DNA from: a virus
DNA length: 64,000 nt
Reading direction: 5' to 3' (one strand)
IMG/VR virus record: IMGVR_UViG_3300035201_000245
Coordinates: 1-64,000 of that record
The notes below the pieces were generated by a model. The model was given only the letters and a program-made list of their open reading frames with translations, had not been told where the DNA came from and ran no database searches. Below, one piece after another: positions 27,802-36,696 of this stretch. The translations under genes and the position numbers were made by a program. Numbering within the stretch: position 1 is the stretch's first letter; each line of letters opens with the position of its first letter.

Positions 27802-28331
27802 GGGTTAGAAATAAACGACTCTTCAGATGAAATAAAATTTCCCGCAATAATATATCGTCCTTCACATTCATTAGAAGGAATATAATGACGCAATCTACTC
27901 TCAAAAATAATAACCTTTCCATTCTCTGCTTTAATTTCATGTCCAGAAGTTGGAAAAACTAAAGGAGAAGACCCATCAGGAGCATTAACATAATAAACAA
28001 AAGAAAAATAATTAGGAGTAGATGAATCAATAACATCACCCTGCTTATGAGTGTGAGTATTAATATAATCTCCTTTATTATAAATTACACCCCATGCTTC
28101 TGAGCACACTAACGGAATATCAACAATATCATCACAAATTTTCTTATGTATCCATTCTAATAAAGATTTAACCTCATCAGGTTCTTCCTTAAAATAAGTA
28201 ATATAATATTTGCTATTAGGACCTTCAACTCTAAGTTTATTTTCTTCAATTAAATTATGAAAAATAGGATTACTAGTACTGGATGCAGGATAAAAGCATT
28301 CCAGTACATGTAAATCTTCAGAAAGTTTCAT
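27798..28331 (-). CDS. 2OG-Fe(II) oxygenase-like protein
   Basis: A 177-residue protein with the core of the short 2-oxoglutarate/Fe(II) oxygenases found in marine phages. Candidate metal ligands are H93 and H95 or D99 (segment NTHTHKQGD) and H149 (RLRHYIPS), with R159 as the candidate 2-oxoglutarate ligand. The strand FSFVYYVNAPDGSSPLVFP is typical of this group. In cyanophages such genes are often near structural genes and may hydroxylate a protein or nucleotide; the substrate is unknown. Its last codon overlaps the TTGACA of the downstream promoter. Confidence 0.75.
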   Translation of the reverse strand: MKLSEDLHVLECFYPASSTSNPIFHNLIEENKLRVEGPNSKYYITYFKEEPDEVKSLLEWIHKKICDDIVDIPLVCSEAWGVIYNKGDYINTHTHKQGDVIDSSTPNYFSFVYYVNAPDGSSPLVFPTSGHEIKAENGKVIIFESRLRHYIPSNECEGRYIIAGNFISSEESFISNP

Positions 28332-29239
28332 TACATAGTAAAGGTATTACGTGAACCTCTATATTTCTCATCCAATAGATTTCTATCAGGATCAAGGGGA
28401 TCAAAGTTCCTATGGTTAGGATCAGGATAATCTTCCCAAGTCTCACCCTCATATTCTACATGTAATGGGTTAATATCCTTTCTTTCTCCATATACATGAT
28501 AAAAACAATCAATTGGTAATCCACCTTGAGCTTGAAGATGTATAAATTCATCATCCCATCTCTTCACAATAATATCCTGATGAGATCCAATAGGTTGAAG
28601 TTGAACTGAAATACTATCTGTATGAACTAAACCTTTCCAATAATCTGGTATTTTTATTGCCTTTTGATTCCTACACCTTCCTCTAAAATATACACCAACT
28701 TCTGGACCCTCAATACAAGCATGAGCAAGTCTCCATCCCTGTCCCTTGGTGGGATGAACCATATCAAAAACTTTACCCAAGGAATCAGCAGTTCCAAATC
28801 TAGAAGCAAGTCTTCCTTTATTATCACCATCTATCTTACCACTAACGTATAAATCACCCTCAACATAAAGAGCATTATCTGATGATCCACCTGTTACATA
28901 TAAACCATTAGCAGTCTGCCCATTACCTATTATCTCTTGATTACCTTCAACATTAACTGCCCAAGGAGTTCCACTATCACCTTCTACATGAACATTACCT
29001 CTTGTATTAAGTGCTCTAGGTGTCGGTTTAGTATCTGTTCGACCAATCATTACAGTCGCAGTACCTGGATAATCACCTGCTCCAAAATCATCAACCGCAC
29101 CAACCTGAAGTGATCCTTGAATATAAGAGGACCACTTAATTTTTTCTGCACCAACCCCCAATACTTTTGGTGTAGTAAAAGGTTTTGCAACTACATGTTG
29201 ACCATTATAAACCCATTGTTCATCAATAGAAAATGCCAT
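28331..29239 (-). CDS. Cyanophage virion structural protein
   Basis: A 302-residue protein downstream of the hub genes. Residues about 25-140 are fibre-like strands (YIQGSLQVGAVDDFG, ALNTRGNVHVEGDSG, ALYVEGDLYVSGKI). Residues about 165-250 form a distinct domain, WRLAHACIEGPEVGVYFRGR and IKIPDYWKGLVHTDSI, known at the C-terminus of several cyanophage tail proteins. It ends in a charged tail. Placement between the gp5 block and the fibre genes suggests a baseplate-fibre connector, which is inference. Confidence 0.7.
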   Translation of the reverse strand: MAFSIDEQWVYNGQHVVAKPFTTPKVLGVGAEKIKWSSYIQGSLQVGAVDDFGAGDYPGTATVMIGRTDTKPTPRALNTRGNVHVEGDSGTPWAVNVEGNQEIIGNGQTANGLYVTGGSSDNALYVEGDLYVSGKIDGDNKGRLASRFGTADSLGKVFDMVHPTKGQGWRLAHACIEGPEVGVYFRGRCRNQKAIKIPDYWKGLVHTDSISVQLQPIGSHQDIIVKRWDDEFIHLQAQGGLPIDCFYHVYGERKDINPLHVEYEGETWEDYPDPNHRNFDPLDPDRNLLDEKYRGSRNTFTM

Positions 29240-29248
29240 ATTTACCTC

Positions 29249-29860
29249 CTAGCCGTTTTGAATTTGTGTTCCTGGTTTGGGCATCGTACCAGGTATAGAT
29301 GCTGCTGTTACCCCTGTTATAAGAGGAGAAATAATATGAACCCCCAACAAACCACTTAAAGTCAGAATTCCTGTACTCACTATTTTATATGATTGCTTAC
29401 CATCTATTGTAATATTCTTTGAGTCAAGTTTAATACTCTCATACCCATTAATCTCAACCCTTCCATGATCTGGTGGTTGACCTGTTGCAACCATCTCTAT
29501 ATCATGGGCCTCCATTCTAATTTTACCATTCGCTGCTTTCAATTGAATGTCACCATTCTTTGCAATAACAACAAAGGCTTCCTTCTCACAGATACCTTCT
29601 GGTGGATCACTTCCTTCAGGAACTGCTGCTAAATCTTCTCCTGTGTGAATCATTGTTGCACCAGGAGAATTCATTACAGTCCATCCTGTACGAACCCCAT
29701 CCTCATCTAAAGATAAGAAATGCCTACCATCTAGTCCTTTTAATTCTACACTAGAAGTAACATCATCTCTTGGACTCAAAGCACCAAATTGAATCATGCC
29801 ATTCATAGCACTCCAGGCTTGTACCCAGAAATTCTTTTTTGGTCCTGCGTTACCTGACAT
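29249..29860 (-). CDS. Probable baseplate/tail structural protein
   Basis: A 203-residue protein, beta-rich, with GDIQLKAANGKIRMEAHDIEM followed by repeating short strands (VEINGYESIKL, NITIDGKQSYKIVST). The strand pattern recalls the beta-helical needle part of tail spikes such as the C-terminal region of T4 gp5, and the gene lies close to gp5. In this phage the spike function might be split off into this protein; this is a structural guess. The sequence shows no enzymatic motif. Confidence 0.6.
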   Translation of the reverse strand: MSGNAGPKKNFWVQAWSAMNGMIQFGALSPRDDVTSSVELKGLDGRHFLSLDEDGVRTGWTVMNSPGATMIHTGEDLAAVPEGSDPPEGICEKEAFVVIAKNGDIQLKAANGKIRMEAHDIEMVATGQPPDHGRVEINGYESIKLDSKNITIDGKQSYKIVSTGILTLSGLLGVHIISPLITGVTAASIPGTMPKPGTQIQNG

Positions 29861-29868
29861 AATAGTAT

Positions 29869-30855
29869 CTATTGAAGTTTTTCTGTAGTTGGGTTATCAA
29901 TACTCTCTAAACGAGTATCATAAACTCTAATGTCTGTTCCATCACTAGTAGTAGTACCAGCATACTTTGTTCCACCAACAAAGTAAACGTTTCCATAATA
30001 AGCTTTACCGTCAACATATCCATTAAGAGTTAGACCAACAAGATCATAAACACGAACAAGTTGTGATTGATCTATCAATCTTACCTCTTCAGGATCACGA
30101 TTAATCTCAAAGACAGGAATAAATGATGCATTAAATCCACTCTCAGTATCCATTGCTATATTTGGAAGTTGAGTAAAACTACCTCGCTGATCGACACTAA
30201 CAGATCTAATCTTACCAAATGGATCACATTTATATGTTAATACTGTACCATTACTAGGAGTAATTGTCAATTTATCTACACCACAATTATAATTAAATCC
30301 TGGATTCTTTACGCGAACTTCTGTAAGTGTTAGAACTGCTGGATATTGTGAAGTTGTTCCTGCTGGTGGAAGATAACCCAAACCACTATCATTAACAATA
30401 ACTTTTACAACAACACCATCCTTTACTAATGTCTGTAGAACAGCACCAGAACCATTCTTACAAGGATCTATAACCTGTACTTGAGGTGGAGATTTATATC
30501 CTCCACCACCACGTATAAGATCAACAGCAATCAATTGACCATTACTATCGATAACTGGATTTGCTGCTGCACCTATACCCTGACCACCAAAGAACTTAAG
30601 AATAGGAGGACCACAAGGTTTGTCTCTTGTATCACAAGGATCAGACCTTAATAAATTTTTAGGTGTTAGTTGATTAACACCATCAATGTCTAAGTATATA
30701 ACTTTATTATCACCATTTATAAAGATAAATTCAGTCTTTGGATTTGCTTCTGCATATGTATTTGCATCAGCAATAGACAAATTCTTAACATATCCGTCAG
30801 TCTGACTGATATATCCTACTTTAATATTATTAAATGAGGTTGGTGTTATTGGCAT
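29869..30855 (-). CDS. Cyanophage virion structural protein
   Basis: A 328-residue protein with several Cys-containing segments (DPCDTRDKPCGPP, IDPCKNGSG, NYNCGVDK, TYKCDP) and the repeated motif RGGGGYKSPPQV/VNDSGLGYLPPA, which also occurs in large cyanophage structural proteins. Its start overlaps the stop of gp5 by one base, so it is co-translated with the baseplate hub and probably sits in the baseplate. No known T4 counterpart was recognised. Confidence 0.65.
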   Translation of the reverse strand: MPITPTSFNNIKVGYISQTDGYVKNLSIADANTYAEANPKTEFIFINGDNKVIYLDIDGVNQLTPKNLLRSDPCDTRDKPCGPPILKFFGGQGIGAAANPVIDSNGQLIAVDLIRGGGGYKSPPQVQVIDPCKNGSGAVLQTLVKDGVVVKVIVNDSGLGYLPPAGTTSQYPAVLTLTEVRVKNPGFNYNCGVDKLTITPSNGTVLTYKCDPFGKIRSVSVDQRGSFTQLPNIAMDTESGFNASFIPVFEINRDPEEVRLIDQSQLVRVYDLVGLTLNGYVDGKAYYGNVYFVGGTKYAGTTTSDGTDIRVYDTRLESIDNPTTEKLQ

Positions 30856-32981
30856 TATAAGAAGTTACCTCCAGACCCTAAACTCATTGCTTTTTCAGCT
30901 TGACTTTGTGCTGCTTGTGCAACTCCAGCACCACTTCCACCATCCGATGAAGAACCTCCACCCTGCATAGTATGAACATCATTTGGTGAACAATGTGGTG
31001 GTGGATCACAATTAAACAATTCCGAAACTGATTGTACAAAAGTTAATGATGATGCGATATCAAAACTCATTCCACCCAGTCCACCCAAACCACCCAGTAA
31101 ATTACCAGGATTTATTCCTGCTAATGCAGCACCCTTACCTGCAATTGAATTTAAAACTCCAGGATACATTGAAGCAAGTCCTCCTGCTGCACTAAGAAGA
31201 TTTGCCGTATTACCTGATGAGATTGCATCAAAAGCTGTACCCATTCCTTGCATTAACTTAGAATCTACACCTAATATATTAGTCATTGCACCAAAACCAC
31301 TCAGCAAATCTCCATTCTTAATTGCTGCAATTGCTACACCTATTGCAGCAGCATTTGCGGGAATATTTTTACCAGAAAGGTCAAGGAATGATGACATTCC
31401 TGCATCATAATTACCTCTATTAAAACTATTAACAACAGATCCTATCTCATTAGGACTTACTCCTGCTTGCTCTGCCATAGTAGATGACATAGCACCAACA
31501 AAATCTCCTGATGATACTGCTGCTAAAACATTTGCTTCATTAATTGCAGTATCAAAACTACCCACTCCTTCAGTTCCACCCTCATTCATATCTCCACCCA
31601 AAGATTGTTTAACAGTATTAACAATTGGACCAGCAGCTGCATCATATGCACCCATTATATCATTAATAACAGACCCCAATACTTCCCCAACTAATTCCTC
31701 AGTTGAACAAAGAGGATCGGGAGAATAATATCCATCTCTTGGAAGTGGTGGAAGTATCTCTGCACCTGGAGTTTTAAGTTCTGGTATCATCTCTTCAGTT
31801 GCAACCCAGTTTCCATGACTATCACCATCTGCATTTACAACAGGAATAAATGTCTCAAGAACACCATTGTTTGCTCTTGTACTTCCTAATGCAGTACCAA
31901 TACCAACAGGTGGTGTCGCTCTTGATTGATTCTTTTTCTTTTGGAATGCTTTTATTAATGCACCAGCAAGTAACCCCGCTAACCTACCATTAATACCATT
32001 AAATGCACAAGAAATACCTTCAAGTCCCGCAATCTGTTCTTCCAATAACTTATTCTTAAAAGATGGAACAGCCAAATTTAACATTGGTTGCATCTTCTCT
32101 ACAAAATCATTTGTAGTAAACTGTTGAACCTGTCCCATTATACCTTTCATATACTTGGACATCTCTTTTGATGCTCTATCAATTTCATCACTTACATTTC
32201 TACTCATCTGAACTATGGGCATTCCTGCAGCTGCAGCAGCATCCGCTTCTGCCTTTTTAAACTTATCTAAAGTTTCAGTAAGAGTTTCCTGTACTGTCTG
32301 AATATTTTTCATATCAGACCCTCGATTTGGATTAGGACATGCTAATGCATGTTTCTCTTCCAATACATTCTTTTTCTTCTCGTCTGCTGTTGTATATAAA
32401 TTAGTAGAATCTACACTTTCTCTTGATACATTTGAATCTGATGGGGAATTATATGCTTCATTTCCTGCTTGCTGTGGAGCAAAATCATTATCCTTTAACT
32501 TCTTCTGAGTTGTTGGTTCTTCATCTGCATTTTTAGAATGAAAACTTTGAGGTGCATAGTTCTCACCACCACCCTCTTCACTACCAGTCTTTCTTCCCAT
32601 AATTGTCTTGGCATTATTACCAAGAACACCCATAATCACAGGAGATTGTTTATCCTGTCCATCAAGAAAGAAACCAAAAACAAACATCCCTTGCTTTAAT
32701 GCAGGAGTCATAGATGATCCACCTTGACCACCACCAGCAGTAATAGGATACATTACTTGGGCCCAAGGAAGTTGCTCTGCTTTAATAGCAGCTTCAGATT
32801 GATCATGGTAACCCATAATCTTTACCTTATAACGGTAACCCCAAGCAGGAATGTCTGTTACCTTCTCAAATTTTTCTGGGTTTATGTTTTCACGCCACGT
32901 AGAATCATCTACAATCTGGCCAATCCACCAATGGAAACCAGATCCTACAAAACCAGGATTAAAAAGACCATTACCTTCCAT
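30855..32981 (-). CDS. 5: Baseplate hub subunit gp5 (OB-fold, no lysozyme domain visible)
   Basis: A 708-residue protein. Residues 1-125 match the gp5 OB-fold of T4-like hubs (FHWWIGQIVDDSTW, YRYKVKIMGYHDQ, LPWAQVMYPITAGGGQGGSS, KQGMFVFGFFLDG, PVIMGVLGNN). After that the sequence is Gln/Ser/Ala-rich, with long Ala/Gly/Ser helices at about residues 430-650. I see no T4 gp5 lysozyme domain or its catalytic Glu-Asp-Thr context, so cell-wall cutting must come from elsewhere or from an unrecognised domain. It forms the tail tip with the gp27-like hub encoded two genes upstream. Confidence 0.85.
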   Translation of the reverse strand: MEGNGLFNPGFVGSGFHWWIGQIVDDSTWRENINPEKFEKVTDIPAWGYRYKVKIMGYHDQSEAAIKAEQLPWAQVMYPITAGGGQGGSSMTPALKQGMFVFGFFLDGQDKQSPVIMGVLGNNAKTIMGRKTGSEEGGGENYAPQSFHSKNADEEPTTQKKLKDNDFAPQQAGNEAYNSPSDSNVSRESVDSTNLYTTADEKKKNVLEEKHALACPNPNRGSDMKNIQTVQETLTETLDKFKKAEADAAAAAGMPIVQMSRNVSDEIDRASKEMSKYMKGIMGQVQQFTTNDFVEKMQPMLNLAVPSFKNKLLEEQIAGLEGISCAFNGINGRLAGLLAGALIKAFQKKKNQSRATPPVGIGTALGSTRANNGVLETFIPVVNADGDSHGNWVATEEMIPELKTPGAEILPPLPRDGYYSPDPLCSTEELVGEVLGSVINDIMGAYDAAAGPIVNTVKQSLGGDMNEGGTEGVGSFDTAINEANVLAAVSSGDFVGAMSSTMAEQAGVSPNEIGSVVNSFNRGNYDAGMSSFLDLSGKNIPANAAAIGVAIAAIKNGDLLSGFGAMTNILGVDSKLMQGMGTAFDAISSGNTANLLSAAGGLASMYPGVLNSIAGKGAALAGINPGNLLGGLGGLGGMSFDIASSLTFVQSVSELFNCDPPPHCSPNDVHTMQGGGSSSDGGSGAGVAQAAQSQAEKAMSLGSGGNFL

Positions 32982-33235
32982 TATTCGTCGTATACTCTAC
33001 ACTCTAGTGCATCAGGATGATTATCACAATACTGATCCAACTTCTTATCCTGATGTCTTAAATGATAATCATTAATACCAGTTTCTGGTTCATCATCCTT
33101 ATGGTACTCTTCATAATTAGCATGAATATTTTCTAAGTCGTCCTTAGAATATTCTAACATACCATGATTGATATGTTCTTTACCATCCTTAGGGTCAAGA
33201 TAAACTTCGTGATCTAAATCGTGCTTCTTTGTCAT
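32981..33235 (-). CDS. Small acidic conserved protein next to gp5
   Basis: An 84-residue, strongly charged and His-rich protein (DHEVYLDPKDGKEHINHG, ENIHANYEEYHKDDEPE, HLRHQDKKLDQYCDNHPDALEC). It lies between the gp27-like hub and gp5 and overlaps the gp5 start by one base. No family was recognised. The many His residues and two Cys could bind metal, but no standard zinc motif is present. Confidence 0.6.
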   Translation of the reverse strand: MTKKHDLDHEVYLDPKDGKEHINHGMLEYSKDDLENIHANYEEYHKDDEPETGINDYHLRHQDKKLDQYCDNHPDALECRVYDE

Positions 33236-33241
33236 AATGGA

Positions 33242-34630
33242 TTACCTATTGGTGTGGTTGCCTTTTCTTCCAAATGAATCCCGTGCCAAGTTTAACTTAG
33301 TCCAAGTTCCATCTGGATTCACTAAGTGGCATAAGTCAGCTATAATATATAGACCCCCACTTTGCCTATTTACTGTATCATCTCTTTCAGACTGAACAGC
33401 AGGAATGTCAACAAATATAACATCTCCTGCGTGTAAACTAAAGTCACCAGCAATAGTAATCTCCATCATACCAGAAAAGAGTTGATTATACCTACGAATT
33501 GCTTGATTGAGATTCTTTGCTACGTTAAGATTTTCTTCTTCGTTAGACTTTATCTGCTCATCAGTAGCACCAGCAGGAAGAGAACCAATATCTAATAAAT
33601 GATATGTTGTACGTGTTGCTTTCTTATTCTCAAACTTCTCATTAAATACAGGAAGTTCTTTACCAGCAAGTTGCAATCCAGGAGATTGATTACTATCAAG
33701 ATCAGTAGCACTCTGTTCTATTACTTCATAATGACAATTAAATGGATTAAAAATAACCAACTTTGTAGCATATGCACCCATCATCATTTTCTCTTGAGCA
33801 TTAATAGCATTATCAGATGACTGCTTTAATATTTTTCCATCATAACCCACAGGAATTTGACCACGAGCATCTGTAGATTCATTAAAGATAAAAGATTTCT
33901 TTTTCTCTTGCTTAAACAATGAATCTATGGATTTAAAATGAAACTTTTCTGATGTCTCAAAGAAAAGAAATCCTGCAGTCTTATTTGTTCCACCACTAGT
34001 TGGATTATTTTCTGTGGAAACATTTGCTTGTTGATTAATCGGAACTGAATACTTAGAGAGATAGTTAAGAATATAAAATGGTTTACGTCCATTACCAAGA
34101 AAGTTATAAGTATTAGAAGTCTCCTCTATATCAACTTCCTTTGTAGTCTTAAAAGATATACTTGTCTTTGGTTCTTCTGCACCAGCAGGAGCACCTTTTA
34201 TAATACTAGTAACATGATCAGAAATCTTTCCACTATATCTTTCAATTAATCTCATCCTACCTTCTTCATTCTTAATATATTCTTCTGATACCAATTGAAT
34301 ACTAACTATCTGTTTATTTGTATCCTCTACAACTGGTGTTACCTTATTAACATTTAAATCTACCTTTATTTCATTCTCCTGATTATCCTTAAATACTAAT
34401 TTCACATCCTCTGTTCCTACTAAAGGTAAACCTTCTAAAATAGATTGATTATCAATAGCATTACCAGAATCAACAAATGTATAAACTGCTTTTATAGAAT
34501 CTTGTAAAATACTTTCATAATATCTAAGCTCAATAAATCCACCAAGTAAACTTGCAGATTTACTTGAATCTTTATTGGATGTTACATCTACCTTGGTTGG
34601 AAGGGATGGTACTGAGAGTTGTGAAGCCAT
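33242..34630 (-). CDS. Baseplate hub gp27-like protein
   Basis: A 462-residue protein. The N-terminus (GGFIELRYYESILQDSIKAVYTFVDSGNA, LPLVGTEDVKLVF) matches the start of T4-like hub proteins related to gp27 and the gpD tail-protein fold. The C-terminal quarter (MMEITIAGDFSLHAGDVIFVDIPAV, GGLYIIADLCHLVNPDGTWTKLNLARDSFGR) is characteristic of hub domains that end with a beta-barrel. Its place upstream of gp5 supports the call. T4 gp27 is about 390 residues, so this version is longer. Confidence 0.7.
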   Translation of the reverse strand: MASQLSVPSLPTKVDVTSNKDSSKSASLLGGFIELRYYESILQDSIKAVYTFVDSGNAIDNQSILEGLPLVGTEDVKLVFKDNQENEIKVDLNVNKVTPVVEDTNKQIVSIQLVSEEYIKNEEGRMRLIERYSGKISDHVTSIIKGAPAGAEEPKTSISFKTTKEVDIEETSNTYNFLGNGRKPFYILNYLSKYSVPINQQANVSTENNPTSGGTNKTAGFLFFETSEKFHFKSIDSLFKQEKKKSFIFNESTDARGQIPVGYDGKILKQSSDNAINAQEKMMMGAYATKLVIFNPFNCHYEVIEQSATDLDSNQSPGLQLAGKELPVFNEKFENKKATRTTYHLLDIGSLPAGATDEQIKSNEEENLNVAKNLNQAIRRYNQLFSGMMEITIAGDFSLHAGDVIFVDIPAVQSERDDTVNRQSGGLYIIADLCHLVNPDGTWTKLNLARDSFGRKGNHTNR

Positions 34631-34637
34631 ATCTTAT

Positions 34638-36695
34638 TTACCCCTGATATAAATGCGTAACCATTGGATCATCAGAACTTTCTGAAGATGAGGATGATCC
34701 ACCACCACCTCCACCAGAAGTAACAACTGCTCTATTAGGAGTTATTATAGGTATAGGAATAATCATTGGTTCCCCTTCTCCACCCTCATAAGAAGTAGAC
34801 TCGGATACATCTGAAGCATCAGAATTACCATTACTTGATGCTACAGATTCTGCTCCACCATTAGATCCACCACTACCAGGGAAGAAAGCATTCTTAGTAT
34901 GGTTAAACATAAACCCAGGATGACCAAGCAACCAGAACTTAGGAAATCCTTTTACTTCACCATTATCATCTACAAGTGCAGATAATCCAGGAATACTCTG
35001 CCATAAGAAACCTAATATTCTAGGTAACCTTGGAAGATTTTCTAAAAAGTCTGGTCTCCATTCATGTAAGAATGGTAAAACAGGTTCACCACCAATACCT
35101 AATGATATCTTACCACTAAAAGGCCAAATGTCAGGCCATGTCATATCGAAGAATTTATATAACGCATCCTGTATACCCACATTGGGTATCTCAAACATTG
35201 GGAAGGTTGACTTCCATCTTTCTACTCCAGAACCAATCCATTCTCCTATTATCCTTCCTATATTACCTATCTTTGCAGTTGCCCAAGGTATTGCTTCAAG
35301 GAACACCCACTTTCCAAAATTAAATAATATATTTCCACCTTGCTGAATTATTCTTAGTAAATCACCAATGATAGGAATCTTAGTAAGGAATCCAAAAATA
35401 CCTTTAAAGGTATCTACAAGCATCGTTAATGCTTTACCAGGATTTCTCTCCATAATTGCATAATAAAGTAAGTCACCAACAAATGCACCTACCATTTCAC
35501 CAATCATCAAACCAATAAATGCAACAGGTCCACCAACAGCACCAATTCCTGCACCTATTGCTCCACCCAATGCAGAACCAACCGCTTTAAATAATGCCTG
35601 TCCAAGTGGTTCCCCAGACATCAATGATACTATACCAACAATTAATGGACCAAGAATGGGAATCCTACCAAAGAATCCTTTAACTGCTGGCATTGCACCT
35701 TTAATAGCAGGTCCAATAATGTTAGCAGCTTTACCAAATATCTTAACAACTAATCCACTTGCTCTACCTGCTGCTGTTCCACCTAATCTTGAGGCAATCG
35801 CAGTACCACCCCTACTAAGAAGACCACCTACTCTACTTAGACCAGCTCTACCTACATTAAGTAATCCCCGACCAGCACTCCTAACAATACCACCAGCACG
35901 TTGAGCAAGTTTAGCAAAGAACATTCTCGCCTTTCTACCTATCAATCTCCTCACCTTAGTCCAAATAGTCCTAACAATTCTCCTAACAAATCCAAATACT
36001 CTTTTTATATTCGCAATTATTTGTTTAAATATTTTTTCAAAAACTAATTTCCATACAAGGAAACCCGTAATTAAATCCTTTAGACTTGAAGTAAAAGTTT
36101 TAAATTTTTCTAATGCTTCTTCACCAAACGTATTACCTACCCATTGCTCAAGTTGATCATAAAGACCATAAGCCCAATCAATAAAAGTTGCAAGTCCATC
36201 TAATATCTTTCCACCAATATTACCAACCCATGAAATAAAGTCAATAAAACCATTCAAAAATCCTAAAAATTCAGGATCTTGCAACTTATCAACCAACTTC
36301 ATTATAACACTACCAATCAAGAAAGTTATAAGGAAATGAAATACCCTATCAAAAATACCCATTCCTTTAGCCTTTAGACCACCTCCACCACCACCTTTTT
36401 TCTTCTCTGCTTCTAATGCTGCTTCTCTAGCCTTACGTCTTTCATTTTCTGCTTTTCTTTTTCTAAGACCTTCTCTTACTTTAGATAATACTAACTGATC
36501 CTTTAATCCATTACTAACCTCACCAAGTTTTACATTAACAATATGTAAAGACTGAACTTGTTCTGAGGTAATCCTTGCACCACCACCTGGTTTTGTTGGT
36601 AATAATTTCTCAGCAGTTATCTTTGGAGATGATTTCTTATCTCCACCACCCATAATCTTTTGAACTCTTGCTCTTCTTTCTTCTTTTACTGCCAT
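34638..36695 (-). CDS. Tape-measure-like membrane-active tail protein (685 aa)
   Basis: Residues 1-110 are basic and coiled-coil-like (EGLRKRKAENERRKAREAAL). Hydrophobic segments follow at about 118-135 (VFHFLITFLIGSVIM) and 345-415, where glycine-zipper stretches (ALGGAIGAGIGAVGGPVAFIG) resemble membrane-inserting parts of tape-measure proteins. A run of basic residues (RRIVRTIWTKVRRLIGRKAR) lies at about 240-260. The last 70 residues are Ser/Gly-rich. It follows the probable gp26/gp51 chaperone and a related 528-residue protein, as expected for tape-measure proteins. The T4 counterpart would be gp29, but direct similarity is not clear to me. Confidence 0.6.
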   Translation of the reverse strand: MAVKEERRARVQKIMGGGDKKSSPKITAEKLLPTKPGGGARITSEQVQSLHIVNVKLGEVSNGLKDQLVLSKVREGLRKRKAENERRKAREAALEAEKKKGGGGGGLKAKGMGIFDRVFHFLITFLIGSVIMKLVDKLQDPEFLGFLNGFIDFISWVGNIGGKILDGLATFIDWAYGLYDQLEQWVGNTFGEEALEKFKTFTSSLKDLITGFLVWKLVFEKIFKQIIANIKRVFGFVRRIVRTIWTKVRRLIGRKARMFFAKLAQRAGGIVRSAGRGLLNVGRAGLSRVGGLLSRGGTAIASRLGGTAAGRASGLVVKIFGKAANIIGPAIKGAMPAVKGFFGRIPILGPLIVGIVSLMSGEPLGQALFKAVGSALGGAIGAGIGAVGGPVAFIGLMIGEMVGAFVGDLLYYAIMERNPGKALTMLVDTFKGIFGFLTKIPIIGDLLRIIQQGGNILFNFGKWVFLEAIPWATAKIGNIGRIIGEWIGSGVERWKSTFPMFEIPNVGIQDALYKFFDMTWPDIWPFSGKISLGIGGEPVLPFLHEWRPDFLENLPRLPRILGFLWQSIPGLSALVDDNGEVKGFPKFWLLGHPGFMFNHTKNAFFPGSGGSNGGAESVASSNGNSDASDVSESTSYEGGEGEPMIIPIPIITPNRAVVTSGGGGGGSSSSSESSDDPMVTHLYQG

Positions 36696-36696
36696 C

